A stretch of 64,000 nt of DNA from Pseudomonas sp. B21-028 (GTDB lineage Bacteria; Pseudomonadota; Gammaproteobacteria; Pseudomonadales; Pseudomonadaceae), in NCBI RefSeq assembly GCF_024749045.1, contig NZ_CP087184.1, forward strand, positions 4,278,001 to 4,342,000, in the 5' to 3' direction. Below the pieces are notes generated by a model. That model saw only the letters and a program-made list of their open reading frames with translations, had not been told where the DNA came from and did no database searches. Below, piece by piece: positions 21,266 to 37,391 of this stretch. Position numbers and translations under genes: made by a program. The stretch's first letter is position 1; each line of letters begins with the position of its first letter.

Positions 21266-22522
21266 TTACATGTGTGAGATCAAGGCATCGCCAAAGCCCG
21301 AGGACGACACCAGCTTGGCGCCTTCCATCAAGCGTTCGAAATCATAGGTCACGGTCTTGGCCGAAATCGCGCCATTGGTGCCCTTGATGATCAGGTCGGC
21401 CGCTTCGGTCCAGCCCATGTGACGCAGCATCATTTCTGCCGACAGGATCAGCGACCCCGGGTTGACCTGGTCCTTGCCCGCATACTTGGGCGCGGTGCCG
21501 TGGGTGGCTTCGAACATCGCCACGGTGTCGGAGAGGTTGGCACCCGGCGCGATACCGATACCGCCCACCTCCGCCGCCAGGGCGTCGGAGAGGTAGTCGC
21601 CATTGAGGTTGAGGGTTGCGATCACGTCGTATTCAGCCGGACGCAACAGGATCTGCTGGAGCATCGCATCGGCGATGGCGTCCTTGACGACCACGTTCTT
21701 GCCGGTCTTCGGATTCTTGAACTGCATCCACGGCCCGCCATCGAGCAGCGTGGCGCCGAATTCCTCGGCGGCCACTTCGTAGGCCCACTCCTTGAAGGCA
21801 CCTTCGGTGAACTTCATGATGTTGCCTTTGTGCACGATGGTCAGGGAGTCGCGATCATTGTCGACCACGTATTGCAAGGCCTTGCGTGCCAGGCGCTTGG
21901 TGCCCTGCTTGGAGACCGGCTTGACGCCGATGCCGCAATCTTCGTCGAAACGGATCTTGGTGACGCCCATTTCTTCTTTCAGGAACTTGATGACCTTGGT
22001 GGCCTCGGCCGAACCGGCCTTCCACTCGATGCCCGCGTAGATGTCTTCGGAGTTCTCACGGAAAATCGTCATGTCCACGTCGCCAGGCTTTTTCACCGGG
22101 CTCGGCACGCCTTCGAACCAGCGCACCGGGCGCAGGCAGACATACAGGTCCAACTGCTGACGCAGGGCCACGTTCAACGAACGGATGCCGCCGCCGACCG
22201 GCGTGGTCAGGGGGCCCTTGATGGACACCACATAATCCTTGACCGCATCCAGGGTTTCCTGGGGCAGCCAGGTGTCCTGGTCGTAGACCTGGGTGGCTTT
22301 TTCACCGGCATAGACTTCCATCCAGGAAATCTTGCGCTTGCCGCCGTAGGCCTTCTGCACCGCAGCGTCCACAACCTTGATCATGACCGGACTGATGTCG
22401 ACGCCAATGCCGTCGCCTTCGATGAAGGGGATGATCGGGTTGTCGGGAACATTAAGAGAATGGTCTGCATTGACGGTGATTTTGTCACCGACGGCTGGAA
22501 CCTGAATCTTTTGATACCCCAT
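21266..22522 (-). CDS. icd: NADP-dependent isocitrate dehydrogenase (homodimeric type)
   Basis: A 418-residue TCA-cycle enzyme converting isocitrate to 2-oxoglutarate. The substrate loop [25 protein letters not shown] is present, including the Ser that AceK phosphorylates in E. coli. [12 protein letters not shown] and [25 protein letters not shown] form the metal and cofactor regions. The ATG at 22522 has GGAG six bases upstream. It is divergent from the unrelated monomeric enzyme idh, so the cell has two isozymes at the branch point with the glyoxylate shunt. Confidence 0.97.
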   Translation of the reverse strand: MGYQKIQVPAVGDKITVNADHSLNVPDNPIIPFIEGDGIGVDISPVMIKVVDAAVQKAYGGKRKISWMEVYAGEKATQVYDQDTWLPQETLDAVKDYVVSIKGPLTTPVGGGIRSLNVALRQQLDLYVCLRPVRWFEGVPSPVKKPGDVDMTIFRENSEDIYAGIEWKAGSAEATKVIKFLKEEMGVTKIRFDEDCGIGVKPVSKQGTKRLARKALQYVVDNDRDSLTIVHKGNIMKFTEGAFKEWAYEVAAEEFGATLLDGGPWMQFKNPKTGKNVVVKDAIADAMLQQILLRPAEYDVIATLNLNGDYLSDALAAEVGGIGIAPGANLSDTVAMFEATHGTAPKYAGKDQVNPGSLILSAEMMLRHMGWTEAADLIIKGTNGAISAKTVTYDFERLMEGAKLVSSSGFGDALISHM

Positions 22523-25230
<2,708 letters not shown>

Positions 25231-25249
25231 GGTTGTAAGGAAGCACCAC

Positions 25250-25275
25250 GAACCCCGGCCTTGTGCCGGGGTTTG
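25250..25275 (+). terminator. Intrinsic terminator after idh
   Basis: AACCCCGGCC TTGT GCCGGGGTTT stem-loop about 20 bases after the idh stop, followed by a weak T-rich stretch (GTGTTTTC). Confidence 0.8.
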
Positions 25276-25339
25276 TGTTTTCAACCCATTCCCTTCTGGC
25301 CGGGGATTAGCTGCAGCTTTTGCATTCACCGCCCTCCCC

Positions 25340-25430
25340 TGTGGGAGCGAGCCTGCTCGCGATAGCGGTTTATCATCCAACACCTGTATTGGCTGACCCA
25401 CCGCTATCGCGAGCAGGCTCGCTCCCACAG
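25340..25430. repeat. REPIN, family A, between idh and nudJ
   Basis: Inverted pair of family A cores with a spacer of about 45 bases, ending 39 bases before the nudJ start codon. Confidence 0.9.
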
Positions 25431-25468
25431 GGTTTGTGTTTCACCGTTCAAATTTTCGAGGACACTTC

Positions 25469-25915
25469 ATGGACTGGCAACCCCACATCACCGTCGCCAC
25501 CATCGTTGAGGACGACGGCCGCTTTCTGATGGTGGAGGAATCCAAGGGCGGGCGCGCCGTGCTCAATCAGCCCGCCGGGCACCTGGACCCGGACGAGACC
25601 CTGATCGAAGCCGCCGTGCGCGAAACCCTGGAAGAAACCGGCTGGGACGTCGAACCCACCAGCGTGATCGGCATCTACCTGTACACCGCTCCCAGCAATG
25701 GCGTGACCTACCAGCGGGTCTGCTTCGCCGCCAAAGCCCTCAAGCACCACCCCCACTATCAATTGGACGACGGCATCCTGGGCGCCCGATGGCTGACCCG
25801 CGACGAACTGCTCGAACAACGCGACCAATGGCGCAGCGAGCTGATCATCCGCTGCATCGACGATTATCTGGCCGGCCATCGCCACAGCCTGGCACTGATA
25901 CGCCCTTCTCTTTAG
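25469..25915 (+). CDS. nudJ: Nudix phosphatase NudJ
   Basis: A 148-residue Nudix hydrolase. The box reads GHLDPDETLIEAAVRETLEETGWD, with the catalytic REXXEE. E. coli NudJ (YmfB) acts on nucleoside phosphates and on thiamin precursor HMP-PP. The ATG at 25469 is preceded by GAGGA seven bases upstream. The order nudJ-mnmA-hflD-purB is the same as in E. coli, which supports the ortholog name over a generic Nudix label. Confidence 0.9.
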   Translation: MDWQPHITVATIVEDDGRFLMVEESKGGRAVLNQPAGHLDPDETLIEAAVRETLEETGWDVEPTSVIGIYLYTAPSNGVTYQRVCFAAKALKHHPHYQLDDGILGARWLTRDELLEQRDQWRSELIIRCIDDYLAGHRHSLALIRPSL

Positions 25916-25974
25916 CCTTGCGCGCCTGGGCCTGATAGAATCGCGTCCTTTTTCAAGACACTCATTGAATCCCT

Positions 25975-27099
25975 ATGCGTGATCCAGCTCCTTCCGGCAC
26001 CACCAAGAAGCGCGTCATTGTCGGCATGTCCGGCGGCGTGGACTCTTCCGTTTCCGCCCTTCTGCTGATCGAGCAGGGTTATGAGGTGGAAGGCCTGTTC
26101 ATGAAGAACTGGGAAGAAGACGACGGAACCGAATACTGCACCGCCATGGACGACCTCGCGGACGCCCAGGCTGTATGCGACAAGATCGGCATCAAGCTGC
26201 ACACCGCCAACTTCGCCGCCGAATATTGGGACAACGTGTTCGAGCACTTCCTGGCCGAGTACAAGGCCGGTCGCACGCCGAACCCGGACATCCTCTGCAA
26301 CCGCGAAATCAAGTTCAAGGCGTTCCTCGACTACGCCATGATGCTGGGCGCCGATCTGATCGCCACCGGTCACTACGTGCGCCGCCGCGACATCGACGGG
26401 CGCACCGAGCTGCTCAAGGGCCTGGACCCGAACAAGGACCAGAGCTACTTCCTGCATGCCGTCGGCGGCGAGCAGATTGCCAAGACGCTGTTCCCGGTAG
26501 GCGAACTGGAGAAGCCCGAAGTGCGGGCCATCGCCGAAAAACACCAGCTCGCCACCGCCAAGAAGAAGGATTCCACCGGGATCTGCTTCATCGGCGAACG
26601 GCGCTTCAGCGATTTCCTCAAGCAATACCTGCCGGCCCAGCCGGGCGAGATCAAAACCACCGAAGGCGAAGTCATCGGCCGTCACCATGGCCTGATGTAC
26701 CACACCATCGGCCAGCGCCAGGGCCTGGGCATTGGCGGGTTGAAAGACGCCGGTGAAGAGCCGTGGTACGTGCTGATCAAGGACCTGGAGCACAACGAGC
26801 TGATCGTCGGCCAGGGCAACGACCACCCCTGGTTGTTTTCCCGCGCCCTGCTCGCCTCCGACATCTATTGGGTCAACCCCATCGACCTGAGCGAACCGCG
26901 CCGCCTGACGGCCAAGGTGCGCTATCGTCAGGGCGACCAGCCCTGCACCCTGGAAAAAACCGCCACGGGCTACCGTGCCACCTTCGACGACCCACAGCGG
27001 GCGGTGACGCCCGGCCAGTCCGTGGTGTTCTACGACGGCGAAATCTGCCTGGGCGGCGGCGTGATCGAAGTCGCAGAGCCGTGGAGCAGCAAGGCATGA
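25975..27099 (+). CDS. mnmA: tRNA-specific 2-thiouridylase MnmA
   Basis: A 374-residue enzyme that thiolates U34 of tRNA-Lys, -Glu and -Gln, taking sulfur from the TusE relay encoded at 3.4-4.8 kb. The ATP-binding PP-loop is GMSGGVDSS (residues 18-25). The catalytic cysteines are Cys108 in [12 protein letters not shown] and Cys204 in [14 protein letters not shown]-terminal beta-barrel closes the protein. The stop overlaps the hflD start by ATGA. Confidence 0.97.
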   Translation: MRDPAPSGTTKKRVIVGMSGGVDSSVSALLLIEQGYEVEGLFMKNWEEDDGTEYCTAMDDLADAQAVCDKIGIKLHTANFAAEYWDNVFEHFLAEYKAGRTPNPDILCNREIKFKAFLDYAMMLGADLIATGHYVRRRDIDGRTELLKGLDPNKDQSYFLHAVGGEQIAKTLFPVGELEKPEVRAIAEKHQLATAKKKDSTGICFIGERRFSDFLKQYLPAQPGEIKTTEGEVIGRHHGLMYHTIGQRQGLGIGGLKDAGEEPWYVLIKDLEHNELIVGQGNDHPWLFSRALLASDIYWVNPIDLSEPRRLTAKVRYRQGDQPCTLEKTATGYRATFDDPQRAVTPGQSVVFYDGEICLGGGVIEVAEPWSSKA

Positions 27100-27719
27100 A
27101 CCCGACCCAGGAGCAACTGACAGCGCTGGGCGGTGTATTCCTCGCCGCCGTGCTGGTGGACCGGATCGCCAAGACCGGCCAGACCTCCGAGGCCGGCCTG
27201 AGCTGCATGCTCGGCAGCCTGCTGGTACGCGACCCCAAGGACACCCTGGAAGTCTACGGCGGCGACGACCTGAACCTGCGCGAAGGCTATCGCGCGTTGA
27301 TCGGCGCCCTGGAGCGCGACCCCAGCGCCCTGCAACGCGAACCGCTGCGCTATGCCCTGTCGATGCTCGGCCTCGAGCGCCAGCTCGCCAAGCGCGACGA
27401 CCTGCTGGACACCATCGGCAAGCGCCTGCCGCAGATCCAGTCCCAAGTCGAACATTTCGGCCCCTCCCACGAAAACGTCATCGCTGCCTGCGGCGCGCTG
27501 TACCAGGACACCCTGAGCACCCTGCGCCAGCGTATCCAGGTGCACGGCGACATGCGCAATCTGCAGCAACCGAGCAACGCCTCGAAGATTCGCGCCCTGT
27601 TGCTGGCGGGCATCCGTTCGGCACGGCTGTGGCGGCAACTGGGTGGGCATCGCTGGCAGTTAGTGATCAGCCGACGCAAATTGCTGAAAGAGCTTTACCC
27701 GTTGATGCGCAACGAATAA
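27096..27719 (+). CDS. hflD: High-frequency lysogenization protein HflD homolog
   Basis: A 207-residue all-helical, membrane-associated protein of the HflD family; in E. coli it binds phage lambda CII and affects lysogeny. Recognisable sequence includes [30 protein letters not shown] and the C-terminal [21 protein letters not shown]. It overlaps mnmA and precedes purB, the conserved arrangement. Its normal cellular role is not established. Confidence 0.93.
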   Translation: MNPTQEQLTALGGVFLAAVLVDRIAKTGQTSEAGLSCMLGSLLVRDPKDTLEVYGGDDLNLREGYRALIGALERDPSALQREPLRYALSMLGLERQLAKRDDLLDTIGKRLPQIQSQVEHFGPSHENVIAACGALYQDTLSTLRQRIQVHGDMRNLQQPSNASKIRALLLAGIRSARLWRQLGGHRWQLVISRRKLLKELYPLMRNE

Positions 27720-27757
27720 GTCGCCTCAACCCGCTTTTTTTACTTCATCACGCGTAA

Positions 27758-29215
<1,458 letters not shown>

Positions 29216-29234
29216 CACACGGCTGCACCCTTGA

Positions 29235-29261
29235 GACGCCCGGCCGCGCCGGGCGTTTTTA
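29235..29261 (+). terminator. Intrinsic terminator after purB
   Basis: ACGCCCGGC CGC GCCGGGCGT stem followed by TTTTTATT, about 20 bases past the purB stop. Confidence 0.93.
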
Positions 29262-29299
29262 TTCGCGTCTGAAAAGTATATTTTTTCAATAGGTTACAC

Positions 29300-30466
29300 A
29301 TGAATCCTGATATTCCTCTGCAACTCCTGGGCGGCATCACGGCACGGGAGTTCCTGCGCGACTACTGGCAGAAAAAACCGCTGCTGATCCGCCAGGCGAT
29401 TCCTGACTTCGAAAGCCCGATCGATGCCGACGAACTGGCCGGCCTGGCCCTGGAAGAAGAAGTCGAATCGCGCCTGGTGCTCGAGCACGGCGAACGCCCG
29501 TGGGAACTGCGTCGCGGCCCGTTCGCCGAAGACGAATTCAGCAAACTGCCGGAACGCGACTGGACCCTGCTGGTGCAGGCGGTAGACCAGTTCGTCCCGG
29601 AAGTCAGCGAACTGCTGGAGCACTTCCGTTTCCTGCCGAGCTGGCGCATCGACGACGTGATGATCAGCTTCGCCGCCCCGGGTGGCAGCGTCGGCCCGCA
29701 CTTCGATAACTACGACGTGTTCCTGCTGCAAGGCCATGGCAAGCGCAACTGGAAAATCGGCCAGATGTGCGACTCCGACAGCCCGCTGCTACCCCATGCC
29801 GACCTGCGCATCCTCGCCGACTTCGACGCCACCGACGAGTGGGTCCTGGAACCGGGCGACATGCTCTACCTGCCGCCGCGCCTGGCCCATTGCGGCGTGG
29901 CCGTGGATGACTGCATGACCTACTCCGTGGGCTTTCGCGCACCGAGCGCCGCCGAAGTGCTGACCCACTTCACCGACTTCCTCAGCCAGTTCCTGCCGGA
30001 CGAAGAGCGCTACACCGACGCCGACGCGCGCCCGGTAAGCGATCCGCACCAGATCCAGCACGACGCCCTCGACCGCCTCAAGGGCTTGCTGGCCGAGCAC
30101 ATGAGCGACGAACGCCTGCTGCTGACCTGGTTCGGCCAGTTCATGACCGAGCCGCGCTACCCGGAACTGGTGGTAGGGCCGGAGCTGGAAGAGGACGACC
30201 TGCTGGCCGGCCTGGAACAGGGCGCCGTGATCATCCGCAACCCGAGCGCGCGCCTGGCCTGGTCGGAAGTCGATGACGACCTGCTGCTGTTCGCCAGCGG
30301 CCAGAGCCGCTACCTGCCAGGCAAGCTGCGCGAGCTGCTGAAAATGATCTGCGCGGCCGACGCCCTGCATATTGAAAACCTCAGCCCATGGCTGGCCGAC
30401 GAAGACGGTCGCGGCCTGATCTGTGAGCTGGTCAAGCAAGGCAGCCTGGGGTTCGCCGATGAATAA
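29300..30466 (+). CDS. roxA: 50S ribosomal protein L16 arginine hydroxylase RoxA
   Basis: A 388-residue JmjC/cupin 2-oxoglutarate oxygenase of the YcfD/RoxA family, which hydroxylates an arginine of ribosomal protein L16. The iron site is His134-x-Asp136 in GGSVGPHFDNYDVFLLQ and His197 in PPRLAHCGVAV. A C-terminal winged-helix region follows, as in E. coli YcfD. It overlaps the next acetyltransferase gene by eight bases. Confidence in the family is high; substrate identity is from homology. Confidence 0.93.
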   Translation: MNPDIPLQLLGGITAREFLRDYWQKKPLLIRQAIPDFESPIDADELAGLALEEEVESRLVLEHGERPWELRRGPFAEDEFSKLPERDWTLLVQAVDQFVPEVSELLEHFRFLPSWRIDDVMISFAAPGGSVGPHFDNYDVFLLQGHGKRNWKIGQMCDSDSPLLPHADLRILADFDATDEWVLEPGDMLYLPPRLAHCGVAVDDCMTYSVGFRAPSAAEVLTHFTDFLSQFLPDEERYTDADARPVSDPHQIQHDALDRLKGLLAEHMSDERLLLTWFGQFMTEPRYPELVVGPELEEDDLLAGLEQGAVIIRNPSARLAWSEVDDDLLLFASGQSRYLPGKLRELLKMICAADALHIENLSPWLADEDGRGLICELVKQGSLGFADE

Positions 30467-30884
30467 AATCCACGTTCGTGTCGCAGACTGGCAAAAGGAA
30501 AACGCCGAGATCCGGCGCATTCGTGAGAGCGTATTCATTGTCGAGCAGTCCGTCCCACCTGAGCTGGAATGGGATGCCGACGATCAGGGCGCGGTGCATT
30601 TCCTCGCCTTCGAAGGCGACTTCCCTATCGGCACCGCCCGCCTGCTGACCGACGGGCATGTCGGGCGCGTCTCGGTGCTCAAGGACTGGCGCGGCCTGAA
30701 GGTCGGCGACGCCCTGATGCACGCGGTGATCGTGGAGGCCGAAAAGCGCGGCCTCAAGCAACAGAAACTCAGCGCCCAGGTGCACGCCACGCCGTTCTAT
30801 GAGCGACTGGGCTTCGCCGTGGTCAGCGAAGAGTTCCTGGAAGCCGGGATCCCCCATGTGGACATGGTGCGTCGCTCCGCTTGA
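30459..30884 (+). CDS. GNAT family N-acetyltransferase, ElaA-like
   Basis: A 141-residue GNAT protein. VGRVSVLKDWRGLKVGDALM is motif A, and FYERLGFAVVSEEFLEAGIPHVDMVR is the C-terminal signature typical of the ElaA/YjcF-type subgroup. The ATG at 30459 lies within the end of roxA (eight-base overlap), so the two are translated from one message. Pairing with a ribosomal oxygenase hints at a protein target, but nothing in the sequence proves this. Confidence 0.88.
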   Translation: MNKIHVRVADWQKENAEIRRIRESVFIVEQSVPPELEWDADDQGAVHFLAFEGDFPIGTARLLTDGHVGRVSVLKDWRGLKVGDALMHAVIVEAEKRGLKQQKLSAQVHATPFYERLGFAVVSEEFLEAGIPHVDMVRRSA

Positions 30885-30905
30885 CGCTCCTGAAGGAGCC
30901 CTCTC

Positions 30906-31057
30906 TGTGGCGAGGGGATTTATCCCCGCTGGGCTGCGAGGCAGCCCCAAAGCCCTGCGACTCGGTGTATCAGGTGGATTGAGTCGCCTGTTTTGGGGCA
31001 GCTTTGCAGCCCTGCGGGGATAAATCCCCTCGCCACAAATAAATCCCCTCGCCACAA
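30906..31057. repeat. Long inverted repeat, family B, with duplicated right end
   Basis: Family B element with inner GCTGGGCTGCG arms. The right outer arm AAATCCCCTCGCCACAA occurs twice in tandem, 20 bases apart, ending at 31037 and 31057. Confidence 0.85.
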
Positions 31058-31075
31058 GACCACCTGCAACACCTG

Positions 31076-31110
31076 AAACGCCCCGCCATCCACCGATGCC
31101 GGGGCGTTTT
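31076..31110. terminator. Intrinsic terminator after the roxA-acetyltransferase unit
   Basis: AAACGCCCCG / CGGGGCGTTTT with a 14-base loop. The T-run faces the plus strand, placing it after the acetyltransferase gene and its repeat. Confidence 0.8.
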
Positions 31111-31187
31111 GCCGTCTATCATTCAACTTGCCCCACCCTGGGCCGACAAACTGGCAATATCCAGCCTTTGTCCCGCGGAGAAACGGA

Positions 31188-31949
31188 ATGTCCCTACGCA
31201 CCCTCCTGGCCACCCTGCTGCTCGGCTGCAGCCTGTCGGTCATGGCCGACACGCAAATCGTCCCGTTGAACTACCGTACCAGCGCCGACCTGCTTCCGGT
31301 GGCGCAGAACTTCATCGGCAAGGACGGCCAGGTCAGCGCCTATGGCAATCAACTGATCGTCAACGCCGCTCCCGGCAAGATCGAGGAGCTCCGCCAATTC
31401 CTGGCCCAATTGGACACCGCCCCCAAGCGCTTGCTGATCACCGTCGACACCAACGAAAACAACCTGCAAGGCGACCAGGGCTATTCCATCAACGGTGCCG
31501 CCCCCAGCCAGACCCGCATCATCAACCGCAGCACGGCCAGCCGTGACGGCGGCGTGCAACAGGTACAAGCCAGCGAAGGTCAGCCGGCGCTGATCCAGGT
31601 CGGCCAGAGCGTACCGTTCACCAGCAACCAGACCGACAGCTACGGTCGCATGCAGAGCCAGACCGAATACCGCAACGTCACTCAGGGTTTCTATGTCACC
31701 GCCAGCGTCACCGGCGAGACCGTTCATCTGAGCATCAGTACCAACCGTGACCGCATGAGCCAGGAACGTCCCGATGTAGTGAACGTTCAGAGTACCGACA
31801 CAACTGTCAGCGGACGGCTGGGTGAATGGATCACTCTGGCCGGCGTGAATCGCCAGACCCAGGCCGATAAACAGGGCCTGACCCGCAGCTACTCGACTCA
31901 GGGCCGCGACGACATGATTCTGCGGGTCAAGGTCGATACCTTGAACTGA
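31188..31949 (+). CDS. Exported secretin N-domain-like protein
   Basis: A 253-residue protein with a Sec signal peptide ending near VMA-DTQ (residue 20). The mature start, QIVPLNYRTSADLLPVAQNFIGKDGQVSAYGNQL, resembles secretin N0/N1 or STN domains, and LLITVDTNENNL resembles the next secretin repeat. No membrane-inserting secretin core follows and no secretion genes are nearby, so it is not a working secretin. A Gln/Ser/Asn-rich middle is followed by a beta-rich end. GGAG precedes the ATG at 31188. P. aeruginosa has a similar gene at this locus by my recollection. Function unknown. Confidence 0.75.
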   Translation: MSLRTLLATLLLGCSLSVMADTQIVPLNYRTSADLLPVAQNFIGKDGQVSAYGNQLIVNAAPGKIEELRQFLAQLDTAPKRLLITVDTNENNLQGDQGYSINGAAPSQTRIINRSTASRDGGVQQVQASEGQPALIQVGQSVPFTSNQTDSYGRMQSQTEYRNVTQGFYVTASVTGETVHLSISTNRDRMSQERPDVVNVQSTDTTVSGRLGEWITLAGVNRQTQADKQGLTRSYSTQGRDDMILRVKVDTLN

Positions 31950-31989
31950 AGCACCAGAAACTGACTGATGAGTCGTATTAGACCAAAGA

Positions 31990-32015
31990 TGTAGTGCCTG
32001 AAAAAAAGCACTACA
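31990..32015. promoter_or_regulatory. Probable RccR operator of aceA
   Basis: TGTAGTGC (31990-31997) and its inverse GCACTACA (32008-32015) flank ten bases, mostly A. Half-site TGTAGT...ACTACA and location before aceA match, as I recall it, the long-linker RccR site reported at aceA in P. fluorescens. RccR is a KDPG-responsive repressor of the glyoxylate shunt. The site lies directly upstream of the -35 candidate. Confidence 0.75.
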
Positions 32016-32021
32016 AAACGT

Positions 32022-32050
32022 TTGACGAGCCAAAAAACCGAAGGCATGAT
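32022..32050 (+). promoter_or_regulatory. Candidate sigma-70 promoter of aceA
   Basis: TTGACG (32022-32027), a 17-base spacer and CATGAT (32045-32050). The -35 matches five of six positions, the -10 four of six. Predicted start near 32057. Confidence 0.55.
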
Positions 32051-32441
32051 GGCCTCGCTCCCGCTAATCAGGGGCCCTGGCAAGGGCCTTCGGGTCGTCG
32101 CTTGCACCTACCCCGCAAGCCGATTCGTGTCTGTACCGCCCACAAGGTGTGTTTGACGAGGTTGCGACTGGAACGAAGTTGTCCCGAGGGACGGAAGCGT
32201 AACTAGGTAACCCGGCATCACTCTGAGTTCGTACAAGGGCCCACGACGCCCGAATGCGCCCGCAGTCCGCCTCTACCTGCTCACTTTCCCCTCGAGCCCA
32301 TCGTTCATCCCGTCGCCTCCCCGCCTGAACCGACTTGCATGCCCGGCCCCCTGGCCAGCGAGCAGCCTTCTTCGCCAATGACTGGCGGATCGGCAGGAGC
32401 AGGAATCTTCCACACCCGACGATGCGACGAGGTTTATCTCC

Positions 32442-33767
<1,326 letters not shown>

Positions 33768-33827
33768 TCAATGGGTAACGGCCCTTGCGGACCGAATAAA
33801 AGCTAACCGCAAGGCCGACGATCTGAC

Positions 33828-33853
33828 GCCCCGACTGGTTCGGGGCTTTTTTT
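33828..33853 (+). terminator. Intrinsic terminator after aceA
   Basis: GCCCCGA CTGGT TCGGGGC followed by seven T residues, about 60 bases past the stop codon. Confidence 0.95.
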
Positions 33854-33885
33854 CGCCCTGCATATTCAATAACAACATCGAACCC

Positions 33886-33976
33886 TGTGGGAGCCGAGCT
33901 TGCTCACGATAGCGGCATCTCTGTCGACAACGATGTTGACTGGTCCATCGCCATCGCGAGCAAGCTCGGCTCCCAC
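33886..33976. repeat. REPIN variant, family A
   Basis: Inverted pair of a variant core, GTGGGAGCCGAGCTTGCTC, with an extra C and TT in place of CT compared with the other family A copies. The two arms differ slightly from each other (ACG versus GCG). Confidence 0.85.
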
Positions 33977-34164
33977 AAGTCTTGCAGCTTGACTGACAGG
34001 CATTGGCCAGAACAAATCGAAGAGTCTTCAGAAAAATTGATCGAACGCAGTAACAGGCAGTCTGAAAAAGAGTAAAACGGCCAGCGCTGACAAATGCAGT
34101 AGCGACCCTGTAAGAAAAGTTCTCAGCTACTGCACCGGGTTATTGATGAAAGGCCCGGACAAAC

Positions 34165-34183
34165 AATAATAATTATCATTTGG
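34165..34183. promoter_or_regulatory. Fur-box-like sequence upstream of nuo
   Basis: AATAATAATTATCATTTGG matches 13 of 19 positions of GATAATGATAATCATTATC. A second partial copy, CATTATCATTGTTA, follows at 34189-34202. It is about 150 bases upstream of the predicted promoter, an unusual place for simple repression. Confidence 0.4.
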
Positions 34184-34316
34184 AAGGCATTATCATTGTT
34201 ACAGCGCCCACGAAACAAAGTGGATGAATAATCGGCCGATGCCCACTGGGCCTGGGCTGCGCAGCCTTGGAGGTGCGCTATGTCCTTATTCCAATAAATA
34301 ATTTCGCTATAGGAAT

Positions 34317-34345
34317 TTTACTTGCCCGGTGTTTAGCCATAAAAT
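34317..34345 (+). promoter_or_regulatory. Candidate promoter of the nuo operon
   Basis: TTTACT (34317-34322), a 17-base spacer, and TAAAAT (34340-34345). Predicted transcription start near 34352, giving a leader of about 80 bases before nuoA. Confidence 0.4.
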
Positions 34346-34432
34346 CACCGCGATTGATTGCTGCGACATATCGTCACTGCGTTATTTCTTTCAAGCTCAG
34401 AGGCCCTTTGCCCTCTGTTAAGGATTTCCAGC

Positions 34433-34846
34433 ATGCCCGAAGCGACAGGACTCATGGCCCACAACTGGGGCTTTGCCATTTTCCTTCTGGGTGTCGTCGG
34501 CCTGTGTGCCTTCATGCTCGGGCTGTCGAGCCTGCTCGGGTCAAAAGCCTGGGGCCGCAGCAAAAACGAACCGTTCGAGTCCGGCATGCTGCCTACCGGT
34601 GGCGCCCGCTTACGGCTCTCAGCCAAATTCTATCTGGTCGCGATGCTCTTCGTGATCTTCGATATCGAAGCCCTCTTTCTCTTTGCCTGGTCTGTGTCCG
34701 TCCGCGAAAGCGGCTGGACCGGATTTGTCGAAGCTCTCGTTTTCATAGCAATTCTGTTGGCAGGTCTTGTCTACCTTTTCCGGGTGGGGGCACTTGATTG
34801 GGCTCCGGAAGCTCGGCGCAAGCGGCAAGCGAAGCTGAAACAATGA
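34433..34846 (+). CDS. nuoA: NADH-quinone oxidoreductase subunit A
   Basis: A 137-residue membrane subunit of complex I with three predicted helices. The loop between helices 1 and 2 carries [14 protein letters not shown], close to the quinone channel, and [21 protein letters not shown] is helix 2 with the conserved acidic pair. The ATG at 34433 has AAGGA eight bases upstream; earlier in-frame starts extend into the promoter. It is first of 13 contiguous nuo genes. Confidence 0.97.
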   Translation: MPEATGLMAHNWGFAIFLLGVVGLCAFMLGLSSLLGSKAWGRSKNEPFESGMLPTGGARLRLSAKFYLVAMLFVIFDIEALFLFAWSVSVRESGWTGFVEALVFIAILLAGLVYLFRVGALDWAPEARRKRQAKLKQ

Positions 34847-34856
34847 GGCTTTGGCA

Positions 34857-35531
34857 ATGCAATACAATCTCACCAGGATCGACCCCGATGCTCCTAACGA
34901 GCAGTATCCGATTGGCGAACGGGAAACCGTTTCCGATCCGTTAGAAGATCAAGTCCACAAGAATATCTTCATGGGCAAGCTCGAAGACGTGCTGAACAGC
35001 ACGGTCAACTGGGGTCGCAAGAACTCCCTGTGGCCGTACAACTTCGGCCTTTCGTGCTGCTACGTGGAAATGACTACCGCCTTCACGGCGCCCCACGACA
35101 TCGCGCGCTTTGGCGCCGAGGTGATCCGGGCATCGCCGCGTCAGGCGGATTTCATGGTTATCGCCGGTACCTGCTTCATCAAGATGGCGCCGATCATCCA
35201 GCGTCTCTATGAGCAAATGCTCGAACCGAAGTGGGTGATCTCCATGGGTTCGTGCGCCAACTCTGGTGGCATGTACGACATCTATTCCGTCGTTCAAGGG
35301 GTGGACAAGTTCCTGCCCGTGGACGTCTACGTGCCTGGCTGCCCGCCCCGCCCCGAAGCTTTCCTGCAAGGCCTGATGCTGTTGCAGGAGTCGATTGGCC
35401 AAGAGCGTCGCCCACTGTCCTGGGTCGTTGGTGATCAAGGCGTCTATCGCGCCGAGATGCCGTCGCAAAAGGAACAGCGCCGCGAACAGCGTATCGCAGT
35501 CACCAACCTGCGCAGCCCCGACGAAGTCTGA
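34857..35531 (+). CDS. nuoB: NADH-quinone oxidoreductase subunit B
   Basis: A 224-residue peripheral-arm subunit holding the terminal 4Fe-4S cluster N2 that reduces quinone. Ligands are the tandem Cys67-Cys68 in GLSCCYVEM, Cys133 in MGSCANSGG and Cys162 in PGCPPRPE. The ATG at 34857 has GAGG eight bases upstream and is preferred to an in-frame TTG at 34851. It follows nuoA by ten bases. Confidence 0.98.
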   Translation: MQYNLTRIDPDAPNEQYPIGERETVSDPLEDQVHKNIFMGKLEDVLNSTVNWGRKNSLWPYNFGLSCCYVEMTTAFTAPHDIARFGAEVIRASPRQADFMVIAGTCFIKMAPIIQRLYEQMLEPKWVISMGSCANSGGMYDIYSVVQGVDKFLPVDVYVPGCPPRPEAFLQGLMLLQESIGQERRPLSWVVGDQGVYRAEMPSQKEQRREQRIAVTNLRSPDEV

Positions 35532-35598
35532 TCCAGCTCTGTTCCTGAACAAGAAACACGAACCTGGCTTCATTCTTTACGTTGACCGAAAGCGATAA

Positions 35599-37389
<1,791 letters not shown>

Positions 37390-37391
37390 GC

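Larger units (their letters stand above)
31950..32441. other. aceA upstream region and long leader
   Basis: 492 bases with no supported gene. It holds the inverted repeat at 31990-32015, the promoter candidate at 32022-32050, and a predicted leader of about 385 bases before aceA. A GGGGCCCTGGCAAGGGCC segment at about 32071-32088 could fold locally. No ORF here has a ribosome binding site. Confidence 0.6.
33977..34432. other. Region upstream of the nuo operon
   Basis: 456 bases without a supported gene, notably AT-rich from about 34160 to 34360. It contains the Fur-box-like sequence at 34165-34183 and the promoter candidate at 34317-34345. A short ORF at 33887-34075 consists largely of REPIN sequence and is not considered real. 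Confidence 0.55.

Noticed and set aside
33866..33880. AATAACAACA as another Crc/Hfq target
   Set aside because: It is after the aceA terminator and not near a start codon. It shows that the motif occurs by chance, so the site at 54174 rests on its position over a ribosome binding site.
33887..34075. 62-codon open frame after aceA
   Set aside because: It is mainly a translated REPIN and has no ribosome binding site.
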